From assembly GCF_040958095.1 (NCBI RefSeq), contig NC_091172.1, forward strand, positions 25,018,562 through 25,082,561: 64,000 nucleotides of DNA. Direction: 5' to 3'. Positions 12,401 through 24,400 of this stretch are shown here, one piece after another (the stretch's first letter is position 1; the number at the start of each line of letters is the position of its first letter). The DNA comes from Procambarus clarkii (lineage: Eukaryota > Arthropoda > Malacostraca > Decapoda > Cambaridae). The translations under genes were made by a program, and so were the position numbers. Under the pieces are notes generated by a model. The model was not told the DNA's origin and made no database searches. It saw only the letters and a program-made list of their open reading frames with translations.

Positions 12401-15400
12401 GGTTTCGGGAGCTGACCCACAGATGGCGCGGTCGTCACTGCTCCGTGCTCGGACGCTGGATCCGGGTTCGTAACAGCTTACCTTTGGCCATGTTATCTGA
12501 TTGGCTTACCTTTGGCCATGTTGTCTGATTGGCTTACCTTTGGACATGTTGTCTGATTGGCTTACCTTTGGACATGTTGTCTGGTTGGCTTACCTTTGGA
12601 CATGTTGTCTGGTTGGCTTACCTTTGGACATGTTGGTTTTTTTGCCATGTCCCACTGGAACACGTCTTGATTCTGGACTGCCCTGGGTGAACTGATTCCT
12701 GACGACTCGGATACCACCCACGTCACTTCTGCATACTAAAATGTGATTAGTAAGACAAACTATACAGAGTTCAAACACAGTAACAGCCTTCCACCAGGGA
12801 ACAGAAAATGGGGTTTGGTGTGCTCCACAGATGGCATCAATATCGTCACAGTGACTAATAACATACAAATTTATGTTAAATTAGGGTAACAAAAAGGAGG
12901 CCTGGTCAAGGACGGGGCCGCGGGGATGCTAAGCCCTGAAATCATCTCAAGAAATAGTTTGAAAGAAATATGACTTGGAAAATAATTCAGAAATGAACCA
13001 TTTTGCCTCTTTCCTCCATTTCTCCCTCGGTCGGAAACCCCTGGGGACAGATTCACGAAACGGTTATGCAAGTACTTATGAATGTTTACATCTGTCTCAA
13101 TCTTTGACTTCTTTAGTTACATTTATTAAACAGTTTACAAGCATAAAAACGTCCCAATCAACTGTTGTTATTGTTATTAACAGCCTCCTGGTGCTTTGGA
13201 GCTCATTAACTGTTTAATAATTGTAAACAAAGCTGCCAAAGATTGAGAAACGGTGTACAGGTTCGTAAGTGCTTGCGTAACTGCTTTGTGAATCTGGCCC
13301 CTGGTCTAGATAAAAAGAAAAAAAGTCAGCTTGGGTAAAAGGCTTTTTGACATCCTGATCCATGGGCTGGATTAGGGTGGTGGGAAGCGCAGAGACTTTG
13401 CCCAAAATGCTGTGTATTAGAGGCAGAGTATATACTAGTTCTATCTAGAAATCCATTCTGCTTATGACTCATTTTGTTTGTACGTATGTACTTTTTCCTA
13501 AATAAACTATTATTATTGTTGTTACTACTACTACTAAACATACCATAGTTTTGATGTCTAAAATGAATGCACCATATTCTGGTGCATTATCAATAAGAGG
13601 AGTCTTAAAATCACAATCCCTCTAAACAATGACCAGCACCACAGCCTATCTGTTGTCTACCTGCTGTTGGTTCCAGGAATCACTGTCCTTGTGGCCTGGT
13701 CTCTGACTAGGCCTGCTAGCTGATCAAGTAACCTGCTTGATAAAGTAACCTGACCACAGCCACCCTACCCTCCATCACTACCAATACAGTTAAAAAAGCC
13801 TTGTTGTACCCAGTGCATTTTTAATTGTATTGATGGTGGTGGAGGGTAGGGTAGCTGTAGTCAGGTTACTTGATCATGGAGGTTTATTGGCCACCATCTT
13901 GGCCAATAAGGAATTTCCCAAAAACTGTGGACAGTGTTGACTAAAAAAAGGCCCTATGTTGCTCATGACACTTTTTACTCATTTAGTTGGGGGCATTGAC
14001 TTTCCCATTCTTGAGAAATGTGGTGACTCGTTACAAAACTTTGAGTAAAGTTGGCACGGGCTACACAAGGCTTTTTTCTCACTTTAGTATGGTAATTTAA
14101 CAAATACAGTATGCATGTTTTTTTAACATATAGTATTAAGTATATATTTATATTTTTTTCTGCAGGTGTTACATACATAAAATTCTCCAAAACCTCTGAA
14201 GCGGCACTTGCTATGGAAGAGATGAATGGCCGTTGTATTGGAGGTCATCCAAGACCCCTCAAGGTTCTCATTGCACATAGGTAATAAATATTCTTGGTTT
14301 GTGTAATTTTTTACATTTACAACTTTTATTATGCATGGGTAGGAATTATTTAAGGATTTTTTAGTATACTGGATCTTTCCTGCATTTTCTTATGTTACCA
14401 TAAAAAGAATATTTATCAGTGAGTTAGACATAAATGTAAGACTAGTTGTCATTAAATACTGTACAGTTCATCAGATTGTTCGGAAATTGGTAAGAATTAC
14501 TTTGGGGGGGTCATGTTCCTTGTTCTATATAAACTTGGTGTTTTCACCTGCTATCTGTTTTATCATCTACTGGAAAACTACTTTCTTAACAGCTTTGTTA
14601 ACTTTTTTGGAGATGTTGACAAGTTCTTGAAGGGGTGGGGGAGGAAATAGTTGTAATATAATGAAAACTTCATCTTGCCTGTGGTCAGTTTATAGTTTTT
14701 CTATTATGTTGGCCCCATGGCTGGTTTATCTTCTACAGGACCTTCTTGATGTTTCTTAAAGATCTCTACATTTGTTTTGGATGCATTTCTTATTAGCTGT
14801 TACACTAGAAGGTTTTCTGTAGTTGTTTGGCATCCCTAATTTTTTATTTGGGTTTATCATACAACTTCTGCAAATAGGGTAAAGTCACCATTCTCTGGAC
14901 ACAGCACTGAGTTATTGACATTGTTGGTGGACTGAAAATTAAATTTATTACAAAGCCTATATTAATGAAAAGTAGATATGTATGAGCTATTAAAATAATG
15001 CTGGAATTTTCTGTGTATGCAGTACCCCATGGAAATATTAAAAAAGGAGGCATCTGGAATTTTGTTGTGCATCCAAGACTGCAGACATTCTAGTGCTCCA
15101 AATAGCAAGAAATATCATCCCATGTATAACAAAAATTGTCCAAAATAACCACATCTTGTGGTCTATATTACACCTCTTTTTGCCATTCCATTAGACAACA
15201 CTTAGAATTGACATAGAGTACTTGCTTCTCAGGTGTCCAGAAGTCAGCATTTGTGGTGTCGCAGACAAGTGCTAGGTATCCTAACACACAGTGGTTCATC
15301 TGACATTACAGGCCATCATAGCAAGGTCTTGGTTTCATATTATTTGTGATTTTTGCTTCTTCCCACGAATTAGAAGACTAGAAACCCATTGACCCTGTTT

Positions 15401-18400
15401 GATGACTTACTCCTTTGATCATCAAACCAGTGCATGGTTTGATGAACCATGCACTGAATCATGCACAAAATTAGTTATAATATTTATTCTAACAGATTTC
15501 TATTAGATAACTTAATTTCAATATTTTTTAGTATACTGTATTCGAAGTCTTAGTTTTTGTGATTTTGTTCTATGCACTGGTTCTGGTACTGTAGGTTTTA
15601 TTTTATTTTTTCTACTGATGTCCAGAGATAGGCGGCTTTACCCTATGTTTGATTCCAGTAAGTTATATTATTTTTGTGTTCTGATTAGAGACCAATTAGA
15701 AAACTGAGACCTCTTAAGATATTGCAATGTACACCAGGAGGACATGACTGGCTCATGTCTGGCTAACACAATGAGCTGTCACCACAAATTAATAAAGTCT
15801 AGCTGCCCTGAGTATCTTTTGTGCACCTTAAGTAGGGATACATATTTGCAAGTTCCTCATCATTGGCTTCTTAACTGAGATCTAGTAGGTGAATTTTTAT
15901 TAAACATGTTTTTTAGGTTTTCTTTGGCCCCACAACACACGCAGCCTTCACGTACCTACATCCGGTTTAAACTGTTTCTTCTGTTAATATGTAATAACAT
16001 AACTGAAACACGCACTAATCATTCTCCTAAATACTGTAGTATACTCCGTCTCTCTCCTCACCAGCCTTTCTTGAAGTCTTGAATGTTTATTCCGTGCTCA
16101 CTTTAAAGTTGTCTCCTATACTTATTTCCAATTTACCAACTTGTAAATTACAAACCCCATGTTTTTAAAGGGTTGCTGTCACCTGTTCAATTGTCCTTAT
16201 CCTCCTCATTTGATTCAGTTACTAAAATATCACCAATATACAGATATTTTATATTGTTATTTTAATGTATATAATGATATTTTGACCATAGATTGGATAA
16301 CTGAGGTGGCATTCGGTGGTGAAGCCATATAAGTTAAGAGTTCGATCAGCTGATTTCAGATTATTAATATCTGAGTGAGCAGGTGCATTATCTAAAAGCA
16401 ACAGTGCTTGAACCTCATGTGACTGCATTCCCTATGTTTCATCTGATGTTCTTTTTATATACTATTACTTTGCACAAATTATTGTGAACTGTAAAAAAAA
16501 AAAATCCCTTATGAACTAAACGTTATTTGAATGATAAAGGCTGTAATGTGGTTGTGCATGAAATTTTGTAATGCTATAGTTTTTCCAGCTTTGCCTACAA
16601 TTTCTTCACTTCATCCAGTGTTGCCATTTACATTAGCACAAACCAAGACTGAAGTTCCTTTCTAATTTGAATTCTTGGCACACATTTCTCTAGTCTGCTA
16701 GCCAGTCATGCTTAGTAAACCTCCATCAGAATCCAGTTTGCTCAGAGTATAAATCGAGAAAATGTTTAACTATTTTATTAAATATGTTTTCAAGTGGATC
16801 CACAATATCTATATTTGCTTTAGCCAAAATCACTCTGAAACTAATGCATAGCTCTTATCAAATCTATTAATCCAGCCTTGGAAAGCTCTCAACTCTAATA
16901 TCTAAGTTAGCTCTCAACTCTAATATCTAAGTTACTGGCAAGCTGTTTGGCAGCAACCATAATCTGTTTCCCCATCAATTCCCATGTTTACAGGAGTAAA
17001 CTACTTACACAGCTGCATTTAAATACTTTAATATCTGTGTGTATTAAACTCTTCAAATTCCTGCTTAACAGCAACTTTAATATGTTGCCCTTATGTTGTC
17101 TTAAACAGTATTTGAAATGGCACACACGTGCCAAATTCATTCCAATGCTTGCCACGATATACCCATTGTGAGGTTTGACAATCCTTTTTCTTTTCATCAA
17201 TAGTTTGCATCTTAGTTTTCTTCTTGCCTGCTTTTGTATGACTAATGCTGCAACTAGATATAATTTCTAGTCAAAATCAGAGAAAGTAATATTATTATTT
17301 TTTTTAATCAGGGTATGGATGATTGCCTTGCGGTGTAATGAAAGGGAAAGGGTATATAGGTCAGTGCACATGGAGTCAACGTGTTCATCTCTCAGATAGC
17401 CTGTTTACTGTAGTTTATACCAAAACACACATTTAATGTACAATACACTATACAGTACAGTGCAACCCCCAATATCTGCCCAAAATTATATGGATATCTA
17501 ATATCTGGCTATAATTGGATCAACGTATTTCTCAGTTATTCAAATTGGAGCTGGAAAACTGAGAATGAAATAAGTGGGTTCACATTGGGAAAGTTGGATT
17601 GAGTCGGAATGTCAAATTTTTTGTTTTTTTTTTAATTATATTTCACCTTAAATAAGTATTATTATTAAAAAAAATTAGAAATTAATTCCTGTACTGTACA
17701 GTGTTGTTTTAATGTGACCTATGTCCTACTGTGCAGTACTTTGAGTCTGAAGGAATGAGATTGTCATGTTTGCTCCATGTGCCAAGCCTCAGGGCTTTTA
17801 TTTTTTCCCCAGTTTATTTCACGTAGATTTAAGAATAGGCATACCATTTGTTCTAGGAAGATCTCTGGTCGACAAGACCGTCATGCAGGAGGCCTGGTTA
17901 GAGACTGGGCCACGGGGACACTAATCCCTGGATCCAACTCAAGGTAGGTAAGGTAGGTAGAGTAGATTTAATGGGAAATGTTTACCAACAAAGACTGGCT
18001 AGTAGGCTAGAGGAACATGTGCTGGGTCATAGAATTAGCAAAGAAACAATTACAGCCATAGTTTGTGCTAATGATGTTGGCATTCACAGACATAAATGTG
18101 AAATTGTAGGCAAGATATATGAATCCTTAATTAAACAATTTCATGCACAATCTTCCTGTAGCCTACTATCGTTCAAAGAATTCTTTGGTAATAAGGGTGG
18201 TTATTTTTATATGGTTTCACAATAATATTCGCCCAAATAAGATTATATGATGTAAACTAAAAAATTGGAATGTGGTTTGAGATTCAAACATTGTTCCTCT
18301 TAGGTAATGCCCCTGATCACTCTAATATCAATGATTTTTTAATATGCTGATGGAACTATAACATGTATAGCTTTACCACCCATACCACTTTTCTAATCCA

Positions 18401-21400
18401 GATTACAGATCAAGGTGTCATATACGCTGTAAAACACTATAAAAAAGTCTTTGCCAAGTGATGTTTTAATACTGTATTTGAAAAAGGGATTATTAGGGCA
18501 CTGAGGTGAATAAAGAATAGCAAACCATTCATACACTCAAAGGGTACACAGTTAAGGCTGTAATTGATATTTTGGCAAAAGTTAGCTGGATATATGCTTG
18601 GATGAGGCAGACTTGCTGGGTGTGTGCTTTTGTGATGTTGATATGCTGGGTGTAGGCTTTGGTGAAGCAGGCATACTGGGTGTAAGGCTTAGCTGAGGCA
18701 GGCATGCTGGGTGTAGGGCTTAGTGGAGGCAGGCATGCTGGGTGTAGGGCTTAGCGGAGGCAGGCATGCTGGGTGTAAGGCTTAGCGGAGGCAGGCATGG
18801 TGGGCGTAAGGTTTAGCTGAGGCAAGCATACTGGGCGTAAGGCTTAGTGGAGGCAGGCATGCTGGGCGTAGGGCTTAGCAGAGCCAGGCATGCTGGGCGT
18901 AGGGCTTTGCCAAGGCAGGCATGCTGGGCGTAGGGCTTTGCCAAGGCAGGCATGCTGGGCATAGGGCTTTGTCGAGGCAGGCATGCAGGGCGTAGGGCTT
19001 AGCGGAGGCAGGCATGCTGGGCGTAGGGCTTTGCCGAGGCAGGCATGCTGGGCATAGGGCTTTGCCGAGGCAGGCATGCTGGGCATAGGGCTTAGCAGAG
19101 ACAGGCATGCTGGGCATAGGGCTTTGTAGGTAATTTAATTTTTATAGTCATATATCGTATACTGTATATTTACTGTTCACTGAATTGCCTATTGTAATTT
19201 AATTATCTCCAAAAATTGTTACAGTAGGTTTGTAATGTGATGATTGCTTGAATTTCGGGTAACTACTATTTATATAGCATGCATGAAGCTTTTTTATTGG
19301 CCTATTAAATTTGCATGAACTGGTAAATGCCCTCCCAATCAGAGAACTTACTTTGCTTTATTCATCCATCTGAATAATATTTTCCTTGTAGTTCAGTGAG
19401 CAAAACTGGTTGATAATTTAAAAGATTCCGAGTTTGCGATTGGTACTGAATTTATAAAAGTATGATTTATATGGTATTGTGATGGAACAATGTGTCCATA
19501 GGTAGTTTTAAAATACAAGCAAGTTTTATTCGAGTGTAAAACTAAAAAATTTTATTGGCTTGTTAGAGACTGGTACTTAACATCTTTATTAAATAAACAT
19601 CTTTCATATATTGTATCTCAACTTTTTAGTAATAGCTTTATTGAGTTTTAAGAGCATTCAAATAAGGCTATATTAATGTTACATAACATTAGTATGGTTG
19701 GGATGTGTATGTGTATACAGTACTGTATATGCTAAGTGTGTTTTTGATGATAGCTGGAAGGTTTACTGGTAAATAATGTGCTTTAAATGAATTTCCCTAC
19801 CACTTCTACTGGTAAATTGGGTAGGTAATAAGACAACATGCATGAAGGGGTTGTGCTGTGGATGTATTGGTAGTGTGCTTATCTCTGGGGGTGGGAGGGA
19901 ATTATATCTAAAACTGTGCCTTGTTTTGAAGTAGTTTATACCTGGTGTGCTAATTACCTCTCAGCATTACTGTTTTCTTATTTTTTCTTATTGTCAGTGG
20001 AATTGGCTTCAATAACCAACACCCTTTAGTGCATTCCACTTGCCAACCACTTGTACAGGGAATAGAAACTTCTTGCATGTCTAGCTTCCATTAGTATCTC
20101 ACTTGCCCTAACTCCTGTTAATATAAATAAGCTTCTTTTGTCCACTTTGTCCATTCCTCTCAAAATCTTGTATATAGTGATCATATCCCATATCTTCTCC
20201 TTTTTAAGGTTGTGAGGAGTGTGCTCCCTCAATCTGTCATCATAGCGAGACCTCTTAATTCTGGTACTAATATAATTGCAAAGCTCTGAAGTTTCTTGAA
20301 GTTTCTTTTTGTGCATCACAAGGTGTAATTACCTAAGTGTAGTTACAGGATGAGAGCTACGCTCGTGGTGTCCCGTCTTCCCTGCACTCTGTCATATAAC
20401 GCTTTGAAACTACTTGGGTTCTATGCTGGTGCTTCATACTCGAGTAATGGTCTCACATAGGCAGGACTATGGACTGCTACTGATGTAATCTTGTTAACGT
20501 CTGGTGTTGAGCTTCGTGGTGTTAGTGTTGTGATTATGTCTACTCTCAAGTCTTTTTCTCTTATTGTTTCTAGTACTGTAATTGCATTCACATTTATGGT
20601 GTTGTTAAATGCAGGTCTCCTATCTCCCCTACACATTTGTATTATTCTAAACTTGAATTGAATTTCACCAGACATGTCCATTCCTGAAGTTTGTCAAGGT
20701 TTTCTTGTTGCATCCTACAGTCCTCTTCAGTTCCTAATCTCATAAAATTTGCAGCATGTCAATCTGCAAACATTGACGTGTACACCCTCACTTCCTCTGG
20801 GGAAGTCATTTGCAAAAATTAGAAAGAGTAATGGGCCTAGGACACAACTCTGTGGAACACTACACTCTTCTCCAGCCTGACTTATCCCCTCTGACCATGA
20901 CCCTTTGTTTCCAGTCCACAAATACTTCCATACCCAATCCAGTGCCTTTCCTGTTATCTCTGCTTGTCTCCATCTTATGTATTAGTTTTTTGTTAGGAAT
21001 TATATCAAAAGCTTTCTGGCTATCTAGAAAGATGCAGTCTGCCCATCCTTTCTTCTGTTGTCTTATTTTGGTGACCCTGTCATAGAATTTTATCAAGTTT
21101 CTTAAGCATGATTTTCCCTTTCTGAAGCCGTGTTGTGCCTCTTACTAAATTTATTCTTTCCGAAATGTTTTACAATCCTTTTCCTGATGACTTTTTCCAG
21201 CAATTTGCACGAAATGCATGTTAATGACACTAGTTTATAGTTCAGTGCTTCATGTCTGTCCCCTTTCTTGCATATTGGAACTACATTTGTATTTTTCATA
21301 TTTCCAGTAGCTCTGTCGTCTCTAGTGTAATGTTGAGCACTATATTTAATGGGTAATACAAGATCCCTGCAGTTTTTTTCAGTAACCATGGTAATATTAG

Positions 21401-24400
21401 GGGTGGTCCTACTGCTTTTGTTACATCCAGTTCCTCTAAATTTCTTTTTATCTCTTCATTAACTTCAATTTATTTTAGTGTTGTTTCTGGTCTTATGCTA
21501 TCACTTCTCCTTGGACACCAATCTGGTTCTCGTGTAGACCTGGAACTGTGTGTCGAGTTCTTCACACACACTTCATTGTCATTCTCCAAGAGGGTTGCTC
21601 CATGCACTGTTTTCCATTGAGGCCGCTGTTTTCCCATTGAGGTCGCTGTTTCCCCCGAGGCCGGGGGAAACAGCTCTCTCTAGTCCGTTATCCCGTCCTC
21701 AGTTAGCTAACTATTCTAGAGCACTCCCAGAGTTCCTAAGGCAACCTCTCTCGTTCAACACCTTGTAACCTAGGTATTTGCCTACCTAGGTGCTAAGACT
21801 ACAAGGCGTCGTAACTGGATCAGCTACCCGAAACTCTAGAGAGAACTCTAGAATACGGAATCATTGCCACAAACGTACAAGAGAAAACGAAAGGAAAGAA
21901 ATGAATAGTGAAGTAATTAGTGAGGGTTTGGGGTGAGAGGTAGGGAGGGGGAGGAGCGAGGAGGGTCATTAGTTGAAAGTGAGAGTTTAGAGAGGGGTGG
22001 AGGGAGAGGTGTAGATAGGTAGAAGTAGAAAAGTAGATAGTAGAAGACGAAATGCTGCCACCATCCATTCTAGATCATCACATACAAGACAAGGAATGGA
22101 ACTTGTCTGTATCACAAAATTCTCAAAAGATGTTATCAAGAGGTCATTATTAATCTGTCCCATCTTTATCATGTATTAACTCCAAAACATAGGGGACACA
22201 GTTAAAGGCCATTTAAAAAATAAATTCAATTTTATATTATATTTCACATACTAAGTATCAAAAATTTAAGCAATGTTCAAGATATATATATGTAAAGTGA
22301 GTCATCCTCCAAGAATCTGAGAACACTACAACTGACTGCCCCTGATCATCACACAACACTTGTAAAACACGACCAAGTCACCTTACTGTTCAACTCACCG
22401 AGTGTATGCCTATAGCTGGATAGAGGGGGGGGTCTATAGTTGACAGAGACTGTCTCGCCCTGCCGGCTGACAGCCCCCCTGCCAGGGCCGTCTCCTCTGC
22501 TCTGCTGACTGCCGTTCTTCTCTGTCGTTAATGCTCTCGAATCGATAGGCTCTCCGAGTATATATTGGGGATCCTAGTAGCTAACTCCGCCCACAAATAG
22601 ATAGCCTCCGGCTCTCTACCAAGCCACTCCTTAAACGTTGGCATGTTTGAAGGCTACCAGGCTCCAATTATAAGATTAGTAGACGTAAGGTGAAATTCAC
22701 ATGATCTGACCTCAGGTCACTTGGGGTCATTAACTTTTAGAGGTGTGACTTTCCGGTGGACAAACTGGTGCCTTCTCTAATCCCTGTCTGTGACTCATGT
22801 ACTCTATGTATTAAACTAAACCAAACACTTTTACAGTGTTACACTAGCTTAGTACGCAGTGCAGGCCCCTGGGCCTCCATAGTCCATCTATTTTTTTTTT
22901 TTTTTTTTACTGTACGGGGCCCCTGTGGTGACTTTGCTTAGTCAAATTGGACGGTCTTGAGTAAGTGACACCCAGGTTCTGGGGTTGATGTCCAGGTCTT
23001 TGAGGGTCACTTTGAGGCAGTACATGAATCTTTTTTTTTCTGTCCTACTACTGAAGGCGTGTCCTCAGTAGTAGGACAGATTTTTTTTTGGCCGATTGCC
23101 AAAATTTTGGTCGATTGCCAAAGCTGTTTTGGCAATCAGCTGTCACGCATTCTGACATGTGTGGTTTCTGTAGGAGGGTGTTGACACTGGGAATACCGGC
23201 CCTTTCCAGGACCTCCGTGTCTGGGATTTTGTCCTGCCACCTGATGTGGAGGACTGCCGAGACAGCTCAAATGAAAGTGATTGAGTTTGGCATGTCTGCT
23301 GGAGACAGTCCAGGTCATACTTGAGTAGAGGAGGGTGGTGAGTACCACTGCATGTAGACCTTCAGTTTGGTGGTAAAGCTAAGGCACCTCTGCTCCCAGA
23401 CATCCTCACAGAATCTTCCAAAGGCAGCGCTGGCCTTGGTGATCCTGTTGTTGACTTCTGCATTTGAATACCTGGTTGATGGGGTTCTGGGAGTTCTTCT
23501 ACTCCCCAAGCCCGGTCCGAGGCCAGGCTTGACTTGTGAGATTTTGGTCCACTAGGCTGTTGCTTGGAGCGGCCCGCAGGCCCACATACCCACCACAGCC
23601 CGGTTGGTCCAGCACTCCTTGGAGGAATAAATCTAGTTTCCTCTTGAAGATGTCCACGGTTGTTCTGGCAATATTTCTTATGCTTGCTGGGAGGACGTTG
23701 AACAACCGCGGACCTCTGATGTTTATTCAGTGTTCTCTGATTGAATCTGCATTTGTGTTCACCATTCGTGAGAGTATGTCATTGTCGACTGTTCTAGGTA
23801 CTGCCCCTTGACCGTGATGTTTCTGATAGGGTATTCCAGGTGCAGACTGGTAGACACCTAGACAAATGCATCATAGGAAATAAAATAATACATCTGGATG
23901 CTGGCACCAAACTGGCCGATGTCCGGAATCTGAACTCCACATTAATTGAAAGTGCCACTTGCACATGCATGTTTGACAATCATCCAATGCCACTTCACAT
24001 ATTTGATCAGACCTTAATGGTTGGTAGTTCCCCATGGTATGTACTAATGAACATTGATGTCCAGATGCAGGGAGAAGGGGAGAAAAACGGAAAATACCAC
24101 TAAAGAATACTAACACCCTGCTATCATGTCCAGCAATATCAGATATGAATGTAGTAGTAGTTAAGAAATGTTGCCAAACATTAGGGTACCTGGTGCTAAT
24201 GTCCAGACAATGTGGTGCCGATTATCTGGGAACCAAGTATGTTATTCTAGGAATATTACCTAGTAGTATTAGAACCAATTTGTTGTATGATATAGACCAT
24301 AATACAGTATACATGGTTATATGGGCAAAATCCCATACAAATGGTAACAGGTAGCTTCATCTAGATACCAGAACCAGTGTCCAACACTAATTTCTAGTTA

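Noticed and set aside
11537-12473. 125- and 160-residue frames in the foldback arms as a possible transposase or toxin-like gene
   Set aside because: They are the same sequence read from two inverted arms, with no recognised domain or catalytic motif.
18844-19117. Repetitive MPSMPASAKPYAQHACLG proteins, looking like secreted repeats
   Set aside because: Minus-strand frames of a 31-bp minisatellite inside an intron; same peptide in shifted frames.
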